Origin: Phialophora verrucosa
Lineage: Eukaryota; Ascomycota; Eurotiomycetes; Chaetothyriales; Herpotrichiellaceae
Direction of reading: 5' to 3'
Assembly (NCBI GenBank): GCA_002099365.1
Contig: MSED01000013.1
Span: 620,001-684,000, forward strand
Length of the DNA stretch: 64,000 bases
Under the pieces are notes generated by a model that worked only from the letters and a program-made list of their open reading frames with translations, searched no databases and was not told the DNA's origin. This document shows, piece by piece, positions 9,814 through 20,276 of the stretch (position 1 is the first letter of the stretch; the number at the start of each line of letters is the position of its first letter). Made by a program: the position numbers and the translations under genes.

Positions 9814-12416
9814 ATGAGAAATGACAAGACCGCCGTGAAGACGTTTGTCTGTCATCGATGTGATCGGAAATTTGCCAGATTGGAGCATCTTCAACGGCAC
9901 GAAAGGTCTCGTAGGTAACCTGGACTGGTCAACGAATAGGAACAAGCTGAGTAGACGGACAGATACCAAGGAGAAGCCTTATCATTGTGTTCTTTGCACC
10001 AGGGCTTTCACACGAAAGTATGTGACATGCAGCATATGCTGGTGATCGCAACGTCGCTTACTGGTTAGCAAGAGACCTGCTGACACGACACTTTCGGCTG
10101 TACCATCATGGACCAAAGGACGCTGGACATGCAACCGAGTCGAATGTCGACCTGGATCAGGGAAGCTCCCGAAGCGACGATGCCGAAGAATTATGGGCCG
10201 AAGCTACGACAAGATCAGCCTTGACAGCCCCCAGTATTCACGAGCCCACGTACGCCAACGACTCTTTAACCCTCCTCAGAAGCCAGGAACAGCTCATTGC
10301 CAATGACGTTTTCGAAGATGCCGCAGCTCCTTCTCGCTTTCATCCTGAGGCCACAGCAGATATGGCAAGCAGTGGCATCGACGGCTCTTTTCCTGATCTT
10401 GTCTCGGGCTTTTCCACAGGGTTGCCGCTGCCGGGTAGTCAACTCGACTCATTTGCTCCTGACTTCGCAGATGACTTCTCGGCGTTCATGGACACGGTAC
10501 CCAATCTTTCTTACACGTTCTCGCCCACATACCAACCCTTGCCTGTACTCTTCAACTATCCAGACCCCTCTCTGCAGGACACCGTTGAGGCAGGTAATGC
10601 GTCAAGGGCTTCTGAACGTCAAAATGGTTCCCGACTCGAAAGGCAGTTCCCATCACTGCAGACCGACTCTATGTTGTCCCGTTACGGTTCCCGACTTCCT
10701 TCGTTGCAGCCCGAGGACAAGCCGTTGCCCGTCGTCACGGGCAAGCATAGGTTGACCTTGAACGATCGTCACTTCCTGGTGACTGCAGATCATCGGCAAT
10801 GGCTGATCAACAATTGTGTGGAGTGGGTCGGCCACTCTATGGACCGTGAATTTGATCTGCCTTCACGACACGCCTTATCTCGTTATATTGGGAGCTATTT
10901 CAAGAACTTCCATGATCACTACCCTTTCTTTCACGTTCCCACGATGCAGATGGACGACATGAATGCCGAGCTGCTGCTGGCGATCGCAGCGCTTGGAGCA
11001 CGATATACCCGGGAGGAAGAGGCTGGTATTGACCTATACACTACAGTAAGGTCGATAGCGATGGAACGACTACGCAGACACCGAACTGCTGAGGTAGCCG
11101 ATTTCCGAGAGCAGCATGTTTCGCCCTCCGGTAATGGCGTCGGTCAGTTCGACCATCATGACCGCGTTCCCGAACCAGATGAGGGCGAGTCTCAGATTGT
11201 GCAGCTGATGCAAACCTTGTTGCTTCTGATCGCCATCGCCACATGGTACAAGCGAGAGCCGGCTGCAGCAGAAGCCCTATCCATCCGCAGTGTTCTACAT
11301 TCCCTCACCCAGGAAGATGATGCACAACAGAAGCTGGGACCCACATCCGATGATTGGAGAAGTTGGATCCGGTACGAGACTCTCAAGAGAACCCAGCTTG
11401 TGATATTCTGCTTCTTCAACATCCATACTATTCTGTTCGACCTGCCGCCCATGATGCTAGCGGGCGAACTGGATCTCGATCTACCATGCTCCGAAGGAGA
11501 ATGGAGAGCGAACACGGAGCAAGAGTGGCGTGAGCTCAGAGATTCTAGCACGCTGGAGGCGCCTCGCCAAAGCTTTCAAGACGCTCTTGCCAACCTATAT
11601 GCCAGCAACGAGGGCTCAAACAAACCATGCCATCCAAGTGCGGCGGGGTTCTCAGCCTTGGCGGGATGTGCTCTCATCCACGCGGTGATCCAACAGATCT
11701 GGCTAGTTCGCAATTCCCGGATACCTTCGCTTCACCAGGGCCGGAGGAACCTCTCGAGCGAGGAAATCAACATGTTCGAACAGGCGCTAAAACGCTGGGC
11801 GTATTATTGGGAACGAAACCAAGAATCTTCGATGGATCCTCTCAGCCCAGACGGGCCAGTCACTTTCACGTCGACGGCGCTTCTCCGACTAGCTTATATT
11901 CGTCTCAACATGGACGTTGGGCCGGTAAGATCGTTGAGCAGTTGGGACCCTCATACTGTCGCGCGCTCATTGCATCAGAGTGCGAAAGCTGAACGGAATG
12001 AAAAGCTTACAAGAGCTGCTCTCCACTGCGCCCACGCTCTCAGTATCCCCGTCAAGCTTGGCATCAACTATGTGGCCCAGACGCAGCTGATACACTGGTC
12101 CAATCAGCACGCCTTATGCTCTCTAGAATGCGCGCTTTTGCTCGCGAAATGGCTTCAAGAGGTTACATTGGCAGAGCCAAGTCCGCCTCTCACCGCATCC
12201 GAGAATCGAGTCCTGGAGTTCATTGTGCAATTGGTGGCCGAAACCGAATACAAAGCTAGCTGCGAGCGGATTCTGCAGCAAAAGACGCGGTTAAGTGCGA
12301 TGACCGTCCGATTATGGGCCAAACTATACCAATCAAGCAGCGTCTGGGAGACGGTCAATCTCATTGGGAAGTCACTCCAGATCTATGCAGAGCTACTGGA
12401 GGCCGACAACAGATGA
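9814..12416 (+). CDS. C2H2 zinc-finger transcription factor, Adr1-like, with fungal_trans domain
   Basis: Three exons: 9814-9910, 9963-10017 and 10073-12416, giving 831 residues. The two small introns (52 and 55 nt) are needed to rebuild both fingers. Finger 1 has Cys13, Cys16, His29, His33; finger 2 has Cys41, Cys44, His57, His62; the linker is HTKEKPY. Finger positions -1/3/6 are Arg22, His25, Arg28 and Arg50, Leu53, Arg56, the combination reported for DNA contact in yeast Adr1. A fungal-specific transcription-factor domain follows (around YFKNFHDHYPFFHVP). Adr1 reads TTGGRG, and paired TTGGRG elements occur in its own divergent promoter. It is probably the pathway regulator of the left cluster, possibly autoregulatory. 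In-cluster control is inference; the domain assignment is secure. Confidence 0.9.
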
Positions 12417-13360
12417 GTGGCGTCTGTCAATAGACCAATATCACTGCCTGTGCTACTGTAAGAGTTTGCAGAGAAGGTCATGGATCGGAACCGGCTCCTT
12501 CAAGCTGTAGCCAGCCTCGCAAAGCGACTAGCAGCTGTGCTATCTTGAAACCTTGTGCCGTTACTCAGCCTCCGAGGTCAATGACACCCTTCATAACTCA
12601 GTGAGATCGCACCCGACGCAGGATTGTGAAAGACAGCGTCCTGAAAGAAGTAACGCCGGAGGCAGCAAATGCTACCTTCGCCTTTCTCATCTCTGTAACT
12701 TCGACAGCAGGCGTTCCTGATTCCTTTCCAGGCCAGAACGATTTCGATTTCTTGCACCCCCAATCCACCTTGACGACAGCCGCAGATTCAAGACTCGGAG
12801 ATCAGCAAGTGCCAACAAACCATCTACAGCCGCTCTAAAATTTAACTCAGCGCAACGAGGGGGGAAACGCTCCAGCGTATGTCGTTTTATCCAAAGGCAC
12901 AATCTTCACTCTATTACTGCGGTCCATGCTGGGATCGATCTTCCCAACAATAACTTGGTCTCCGATCGGCGTGACAAGCCGTTTCCGGCAGGCATCTTTC
13001 CTGTCGGCTTTGGTCGAGATCACTGTCATCGTCTACCGGCTTGGTGCAGTGCTATGTAGGCATTTAAACCTGGGTTCGTTGGACTGGCTGGGCACCGTGT
13101 CCATGAATGCCGAGAAGTCATCTGCAAAGCCAGGTAGAGTAGGAACCTTGACGTGTCAGGATACTTCAACCGTCACGTCTTGAGGTCCTCGGCAGCATCG
13201 TTGTCTTCTCTCACTGGAATCATATCATGCTTCTCGTTCGTTCTATATCGTCAACGGCGCCTCTATGATCTCTCTCGACAACAGAGCTCGTCGATGAATA
13301 ATCGACACGGACATCTCTTCACCTCGGTCCAGCGTCCCCATTTTTATCCTTCTTTGGCCT
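12417..13360. other. Convergent intergenic region
   Basis: This 944-base spacer separates the regulator 3' end from the MFS transporter 3' end. Short frames are present on both strands but none has a family resemblance or credible splicing. I see no repeat or RNA gene. Confidence 0.55.
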
Positions 13361-15245
13361 CTACAACGTGTAAATGAAGTCTGGCCTGTTATCTCCTGCC
13401 ACCCAAATCTGCTCAGGCGTCTTGCCGTCATGCATGCGGTCTCGCTTCCCACTCTTGCGTTTCGCATTCTCCATCCTGAGCATGACATGCATAAAGATAG
13501 AGCCGCCCAACAAGCAAATGACCTGATAAGCCAGCACGACACCGTGGCCCGTCCAGAACCGAGGCGCCTCGCTCGTGATGTAGATGTTGGAACTCACGAC
13601 ACCGTTGAGATTGCCCCAGCCGACCACGATCCCGATGACGACGCCGCGCTTATACACACCCTCGACGTTGTTGGCCGCCCAGGACAAGGTGTTGGCAATG
13701 GTCGGGTAAATGCCGACGGCGCCCAAGAAGGTGCCGGCATATTGGACGTGCGGACTCTCGGTCGCGATGAGCATAACGAACCCGACGATCCCGCAGCTCA
13801 CGATGGCGATGTTGCAGTATCCGCGCCAGCGCGTTCGGTCGGCGAACCAGCCGATGAAGATGGTCATTGTGGCGGCCACGGCGTAAGGGGGCACGGACAA
13901 CAATTGGGCCCGCGTGCCCTGGTAGCCCATGCCGCGCAGAATGGTCGGCAAGAACAGGGAGAAGGCGTACAGCGGACACAGACAGCCCATGTAGATGAAC
14001 GCGTAGCCCCACGTCTTCCAGTCGCGCAGCGCCGCGAAGATGTGTCGCCGGTCGTACTCCTCGGCCGAGCTGGCCTGCTTGTCGAGCGCGAGGCGGCGGC
14101 GCACGCGCAGACGTTCGTCGGGCGTCAAGAACCGCGCCGTGTCCGGCCAGTCGAACACCATCCACCAGCAGAAGCCGCCGACAAACATGGTCGCCAGGCC
14201 CTCGATGATGAAGATCCACGCCCACCCGGGTTTACCTGCCAGTCCGTCCATCTGCGCGATCGCCGCGGCGAGGAGACCGCCGAACGACCCCGCCAGTGCG
14301 GCCGCGGAGAAGAAGGTCGCGGCCCGGACGCCCAGCTCGGTGCGCCGGTACCAGCAGGAGAGGTAGTAGTTGACACCGGGGAAGAGGCCCGCCTCCGCTA
14401 GGCCCAGGAACCACCGGCACGCGAGCAGGCCGGCGTAGTTCTGCACAAGACCCATCAGGGTCATGATCAGGCCCCAGAGGAAGATGATTCCGGTGAAGAA
14501 GATGCGCGGAGTGAGTCGTTTGAGCATGATATTGGTGATCGGCTCGGCTAGGGCGTACGAGATCTGTAGTAAGTGTGCTGGTTAGTAAGTGGTCGTAAGG
14601 AGTATATGGGGTGTGTCTGCTTCAAGGGGCGGCCTTTGGACTTTAGCATCAACATCAACATCAACGTCAGTTTCAACGTCGGTCTCGGCATCAGCCTCAG
14701 CTTTCTAGCCACCATCTGCCCTTCCGATAATCACTACCCCATCCTCGAAAAGAGCGACACTCACGAAGAAAATAGTCAACGTGTTATTATAATCATGGCC
14801 CGCCATGCCGAGGTCGTCTTCCATGCCTGCCAGCCTGGCGTTGCCGATGTTCGTCCGGTCCAAGAACGAGAGTAAATACAAGAGACAAAGCCAGGGGATC
14901 AGCCAGCGGTCGACCTTCCACATTAGGGCGCGGTCCTAGAGAGGGAGGACGTCAGCGGGAGAGCGAGGGCCGGTACCAGTACCATTACGGCATCAACGCC
15001 ATGGCTTGTACAGACAACGGTGCAGATGACGGTACAGGCAATGGTACAGACAAAGGAATGAATGATACCTAGGGTAGACAGTGGGGAAAGCATACGATCT
15101 TCTTCCTCTCTTCATCACTCTTGCCTGCGTCCGGGTCCGGGAGACCGTCGAGGCTTTCGGACCGTTCGATACGGATCTCCTGGTCTTTCTCGTGGGAGAG
15201 TCGTTCCCCGTCTTTGACCTCGACGTCATGGAGGAGGGAGGCCAT
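13361..15245 (-). CDS. MFS transporter, anion:cation symporter (allantoate permease/Dal5) type
   Basis: Three exons on the minus strand: 15245-15096, 14935-14765 and 14563-13361, giving 507 residues, normal for the family. Splicing restores the classic first helix region (VDRWLIPWLCLLYLLSFLDR) and the second-helix junction IFF/ISYALAEP. Landmarks are GLAEAGLFPGVNYYLSCWYRR and WPDTARFLTPDERLRVRRR, typical of fungal Dal5-like symporters that import small carboxylates, vitamins or amides with protons. The two introns (160 and 201 nt) are unusually long for this window and contain short tandem words. Its position between an aromatic-degrading gene set and a secreted esterase suggests uptake of the released acid. 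Substrate is not determinable from sequence. Confidence 0.92.
14645..14700. repeat. Hexamer-like repeats inside MFS intron 2
   Basis: Imperfect copies of ATCAAC/GTCAAC/GTCTCGGC words lie in the second intron of the transporter gene. They help explain why this intron is about twice the usual length. Confidence 0.5.
14996..15060. repeat. Short GGTACAGACAA-like repeats inside MFS intron 1
   Basis: Several degenerate copies of a GGTACAGACAA-type word sit in the first intron of the transporter gene. This is a microsatellite-like expansion with no coding role. Confidence 0.45.
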
Positions 15246-16300
15246 GGTGAGAGAGTAACCTCGGTTTACTTGGATCAAGTGGATAGAAGGACAGGGCGGG
15301 CGGGGTGGTGCAAGGTAGACAGCGCAGCGCAGGGTAGACGGAGTAGGGCACAACTCGCAAGGTCCAAGGAAAACAGGAGGGGGGAAGGAGTGGGAGAAGG
15401 ATAGGGGGAGGTCACACAAGTAGGAAGGAATAGAACCACCAGAGAAGTTGAGATGATCAGATAACCCCCCCGTTGTACCGCCCTTCTTATACCCCTACTG
15501 TACGAGGAGGTAGCGACCCTGCAGTACTCAGACTCACACTGCCATGAACTGCTGCATGCCCCACCAGATCATCATCACCACCACCATAATCATCACCATC
15601 GACATCCACCTACGCACGCTGCAAGTGCGAGTATTACCGATCCCAATATCCGGGGTATTTTACTCGCGAAGCTGATCATATCGGCACATTAATGTGCACA
15701 CACGCCAATGATGACGTCCCCGTCTCCCCTTCTCCCCATCGAAGGTCAAGTCGAACATGCAATGGAACGTCTTGGTGGTATTGGCAGTCTTGGTCAAGTG
15801 CTAAGATTGCGCCCGGCACTTACGAGGGAGGCGGAATGCGCGGTGCCTGATTGGACGGTGGGGTTGTTACACAAAGCACGACGAGGGAAAACCCAATCTC
15901 TTGTTCTTCCACCAACGGTTGCGGGTTGGAGGGCTGCGGGCTTGGGGTTTTCTTGGGAGGCCGGGGTGTGTTGTGGTGGCGGAGGAGGAGTTCTGTTGTC
16001 TTGGAAGGCCAAGACGGGATGGGAATGCCCAGCCAAGCAAAGCCAGCGCGGCGGCGAGCGATTGTCGGTGCGGATGCCGCTTCCAGCCGTTCGGCAGTAG
16101 TACAGCATACAGCGTGCAAAAGACATGGCGATTGAGAGAAGTGGCGCGAGTGGACGCACGAGCGGGCACGAGGGCGTACAGGTAGGCATGCTTAAACATC
16201 GTCTTGTTGTCGATATCGTCTCTGTCTCTTGCGACAATATCATCTGCATGCGTTGTACGTGCTTGTCTCCATATCTCTGCTAGGCACATACAGATACCGC
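15246..16300. other. Intergenic region, MFS promoter side
   Basis: No gene is supported. The stretch contains ATC/ACC trinucleotide repeats around 15567-15600, and TTGGAG at 15926-15931 with TTGGGG at 15942-15947. These two Adr1-type half-sites in the same orientation lie about 700 bases upstream of the transporter ATG. The right end follows the esterase stop codon. Confidence 0.5.
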
Positions 16301-18027
16301 CTAGTACGGTAGCTGACAGTGCCAATTGTCCGCGACATCGGGATCTCCCTTGCCAGTGTACTTTGCTTGCTGTGGAAACATACAGATCGGGCGCTGTCGG
16401 CGGATGCCGGCCGTGACGGTGTCATTGTTGAACTTGGTCGCGATGATAGATTCGGGAGCCGTCCCATTTTCTCGCCATTCCAAGAGCGCCAGCAATGCAT
16501 CGTGCTTAGAATCACTGTACCCCGGCACGCTCCACACTTCTGGTCCTAGTTCGAAAGGCTGCCCCCCGGAGGCGATGTACCAGGGCGCGGCGACGGCTGT
16601 ACCTTGGCAGTGCTGCATGCCAGGAATCAGGAACAGACGGTACCAATCGTCCAGGACAATACCTGCACCGCCCATGGTTCTCCAGATGTTCTTGTATAGA
16701 AGCTCGGAGCTTGGAGTCGGGATCAAGCCGTCCGCCAGGCCGTGATATTGGATGATCTTGCCGCCGCGGTTGTAAAAGCCTCTGAAGTTAAAGCCAACGT
16801 TGGCTTGGCCCGGATTAATTCTGTCCGCGTCGAGGATCACTTGATACGAGAAATCGTGCCAGTCCCACGTTGTGTCGTTGTAGAGGAAGTTCTGGATCCA
16901 CGCAATGCCAGGTTGTGTGGGGGTTCCTGAGTCGGCTGTATGCCCCGAATAAATGTCAACGATCCATGAAGCCACAAATACGATGAGTCCTCCGTCTCAT
17001 CATATTAGAACAGCAGAGAGCTGAGAGACTTACTGTTCAGGAGGAAGCCGTACTGGGCCTCAGAGCCCAGCTCGTAATGTGGGAAGACAAATGTCTGGTT
17101 CGCTTCCCACCAATCATTGTAGATGTGGTACAATGTTTCCAGCTGTGGTGCAGTAAGGCATGCACTCTGGTTTGAAGTCGGGGTGCAAAGAAGCATCTCC
17201 GGCACAAAGTTGCAGCCTTCGGGGTCCGAGATGATACCGTCCTTGAAGCCATCCTGAGGATCGCATTGTCGGAGGACCTCCGCTCCAATCACAGGGAACA
17301 GTGAGGACGGAATGTGCGTAGGAGCATTTGCTGGAAGGTTAGAGAGTGCAACAGCGATGTTGTCAGGTTGAAGGTGAGTGGTCCACCAGGCAGGGGCTCC
17401 GGCTAGAATGCCATCAAAGTCGTCTGGATACAGTTCAATGTCTCTGAAACCTTGCCGACCGCCTGTAGAGCAGCCGGAGAAGTATGAGTAACTGATATTT
17501 GTGTGGTAGTAGGCATTGGTTATCATCTTTGCTACCACGACCGAGCCGTGCATCGAGCGATAGCCCCAGTCAAGCTGAGCCCCAGGATTGTTGAGTGCCC
17601 AGCTTGCGTCAAATGAACCTGAAATGTGGCCGGTGTCCGTCGACATGGACGCGAATCCATACCGAGCGTTCGTCCCCATGTCGTTCCAATTGATCCCACC
17701 TGCGTACGCGCCATTTCCAGCGGCGATGAACCGATTGTTCCACGTGTTCGGTAGGAAGAGGCCGAAGTTGTATGACGAGGTGCTGGATGATTTGACGTTG
17801 ACAGTCACCACGCACAACGCCGGCAGACCTGTGTCGTTCATAGGAAACTCAAGGTCGGCCGCCCCGCCACCGAAGGTAGCATTTTGCTGCAGAACCTGTG
17901 CCAGTGTGACCGTCGCAGCCCCATAGCCTGCAACGAACTGTTGCATAGATGCAATATCGCAACCAGACAACGCGGCCATGGCGCATACCGCTTGCAGGCC
18001 AAGGAGATACCAAGAAAAAGCTTGCAT
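16301..18027 (-). CDS. Secreted tannase/feruloyl esterase family protein
   Basis: Two exons on the minus strand: 18027-17034 and about 16926-16301, giving about 539 residues. The donor GTAAGT at 17033 is clear. The acceptor at 16927 gives good family continuity into IAWIQNFLYND, but in-frame acceptors near 16990-17000 would add about 20 residues. An N-terminal signal peptide (about residues 1-20) indicates secretion. The nucleophile motif GCSTGGRQG, the acid residue in HGLADG and the catalytic His in GMQHCQG define the family, with several Asn-X-Ser/Thr sites. These enzymes cleave ester bonds of galloyl or hydroxycinnamoyl esters in plant material. It would supply aromatic acids to the neighbouring catabolic genes. 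Tannase versus feruloyl esterase cannot be decided. Confidence 0.9.
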
Positions 18028-18142
18028 TGTAGACAGGGTTCTTGCTGGAACAGATGCACGCAAGTACTCTCCTGGCTGGGCAGGCGCTTTTAGTATCCAA
18101 ATAACGGCGGCTGCTGTCGTCCAACCTCACAAGATGTGGCCA

Positions 18143-18178
18143 TTCCCCGGATTCTTTCCCCAGGCTGCTTCCCCGGAT
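18143..18178. repeat. Direct repeat TTCCCCGGAT in esterase promoter
   Basis: The 10-base word occurs at 18143-18152 and 18169-18178, 26 bases apart, about 115-150 bases upstream of the esterase start codon. A further CCCC run lies between the copies. It is a candidate regulator site. Confidence 0.5.
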
Positions 18179-18427
18179 ACCTCCATTCAATGTAGCGTCT
18201 GAACTCTGCATAGATAGCGTGGTACCTAAACACCGCATTCGGTAAAGGGTGTGGCATAGTGTATTCGGTTTGCCCAGTTGTAAACATTTGCAACAGTCGA
18301 AACTGCCGCCTGTTCGCATATCGGCCAATCATGGCGAAAGCTGTTGGTCAACACCAAAGAAGGAGCTCAATTGACTGGGAATTACATGATGGCGGTGAGG
18401 TCCAACGGGTATATGTCGGTGGGAGAC

Positions 18428-19023
18428 TCATTCATGTTGATTCGGGTGTACAGCGGTAGTGTGGTACATGTTACCGGCGAATCTCCGCCAGAAATGCCCG
18501 GCAATAAATCCGAGCAAGCCACTGATGTAGAAGCAATACAGCCTCTCACAGTTAGTCGCAGGGCTAATGAAGATGGAGAGCGTGCCGTCGCAAATAAAAT
18601 AACGCACGATGTCAGTGACTACGTGCTGGCAAAAGGATAAAATGCCGGGGAGCCGCTTGGGGACAAACAAGCGGAACGGAACATCCAGCGACAACAAAAT
18701 GGCGTTCATATTGAGATAGTCGGATTCGCGGTCGCTTCACGTTGCCAGGCGGAGGAAGCCAAACCAGATCGGCAGTCGTAGGACTGGCTCGGGGTCAAGG
18801 AAGCTTGCTCGCGAAGAAATCGAGATGACAAGCTTCCGAGTAGGGTGAGCAGATGCTGGTTTCCCCATCACTGCCCATGGCCCCCAATATCTTCCATATC
18901 CTCATCCTTGTGCGGCCAGAGAATCTGCCCACGCCACACAGCCCTAAGGTTCAACGCCACCACCCACAACCAGGTTCCGCAGAGTAAAATTGTCATGGCT
19001 GAGCAGACAACCTTGATTCCCAT
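18428..19023 (-). pseudogene. Possible relic of an integral-membrane protein gene
   Basis: On the minus strand a frame from 19023 encodes a start followed by a strong hydrophobic helix (MTILLCGTWLWVVALNLRAV) and a charged tail, then meets a stop at 18870-18868. A second frame carries LRLPIWFGFLRLA, then a stop. In that same second frame a further segment (18709-18428) continues with hydrophobic, Cys/Phe-rich helices. The alternation resembles a polytopic fungal membrane protein, perhaps a wax-synthase-like acyltransferase. No intron set I tried gives one clean reading frame. Either it is a decayed gene or my exon guesses are wrong; family assignment is only a suggestion. Confidence 0.3.
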
Positions 19024-19144
19024 TACTCGACAGTACGTTGCCGATGTGTATCAGAGCTGTTGTTAGTCCAGCATTTGGAAAGATGCGAGCCCACCAGTTC
19101 AAATTAAAATGGGCGTTTTTGTACCCATGAACGAAGACGACCAG

Positions 19145-19160
19145 CCCCCCCCCCCCCCCC
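19145..19160 (+). repeat. Poly-C tract (16 C)
   Basis: An uninterrupted run of 16 cytosines is followed by GGG. It is the longest homopolymer I noticed in the window. It may be a genuine slippage-prone tract or a place where the assembled length is unreliable. Confidence 0.85.
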
Positions 19161-20276
19161 GGGATTTTTCTCAGGCCATGTAAGCTGTACGGTTGCTGAG
19201 AAAGGAGAGTCGTCGTCGCACCAGTCGACACTGTACATTCGAACCATGACCATGTGAAGTGTGATAGTCGTTCCCTCCAGGTACCACGGTGGCCTCGGTA
19301 TTCTCAGATACGGAGTCGAGGATCCTCTGAGACATTGCGTTGTGCTGGCAAATCACTTGGAAAATCTGTCTGGAGGCGCGTGAAGAGAATGGCAATTGAC
19401 GCATAGACAGATTTCAATCGTATGCAATATCAAGAAAATGGAGAAGGACGGGAGAGTGCAAGGCGTCATACCTTCATCACTGGCCAACATGAATTCCGGT
19501 AGGGCATGGCATGGTGATTTTGCTCCACGACTAGCCGCCCATGCTTCCCATGCTTGTTCAGCAATCTTGATATCCAGCGCATGGTGGACGCGAAGGGAGA
19601 TGTCGTGACGATGTGCGTATCCCTCGTAGCTTGGCATTGCTCTAGCTTTGTCATCAAGAAGCCGAACATCGATGCCCCGGCTCACGACTCCCCCTGACCA
19701 CTAATGTATGACGCAAAAGCGGACAGCTTAACGAGTGTGGCTTCAAGACATTGTGAATACGTCTCGTATTTCTATACCGTCGAGGTTAGGTGTCGCGGTG
19801 TATCATCAGCTCTGCGAGTGATTCGGATGGTGATGGTGAAGTTTGACTGAGGACGGGGTGAACTATGCCCCGCATCTGACGCCGTCCACCACAATCTCGA
19901 TAATATGTCGTTTCTCTCATTTCTCAAATCACTGGCAAGACCGTCCTGAATATGACCATCACCATGTCAGCCTCAAGACAAAGTACAAATCACCGAGGTG
20001 TTAATAATCTCCGCATTGTCAAAAAAGTTCCGTCATTGGCCGGGCTCCCACATCAAACTCCATACTGTGTATACAAGGTCGCATGGACGCGGGCAAACTC
20101 CGCTTTCTCCAACTTCCAACGGAGGATGAGATATATTGATGCAGATGTCAACGTATGAGGCGAACGCTGCTCGACCGAACATGTAATCGGTAAGTCGCTT
20201 CTTCAACGCCTAGCTCGTCGGACTGGCTTGCCACGACGTCTACTCCCTCACCACTAGATGAACGCGGGTGGTCAAG

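Larger units (their letters stand above)
18028..20276. other. Long intergenic region with a possible gene relic
   Basis: The left end is the esterase promoter, with a repeated TTCCCCGGAT. A possible degraded membrane-protein gene occupies 18428-19023 and is listed separately. A 16-base poly-C tract lies at 19145-19160. The right end is the acyl-CoA synthetase promoter, with TCTCCAACTT at 20106-20115 and a GACGGGG...CCCCGC pair near 19850-19873. Nothing else is supported. Confidence 0.5.

Noticed and set aside
13430..14401. 323-residue plus-strand open frame
   Set aside because: It lies antisense to the MFS transporter exon and is rich in Asp/Arg/His from GC-rich codon shadowing, with no family features.
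19353..19685. 110-residue minus-strand frame with some helix-like segments
   Set aside because: No recognisable family and no splice partners; too weak to call even as a relic.
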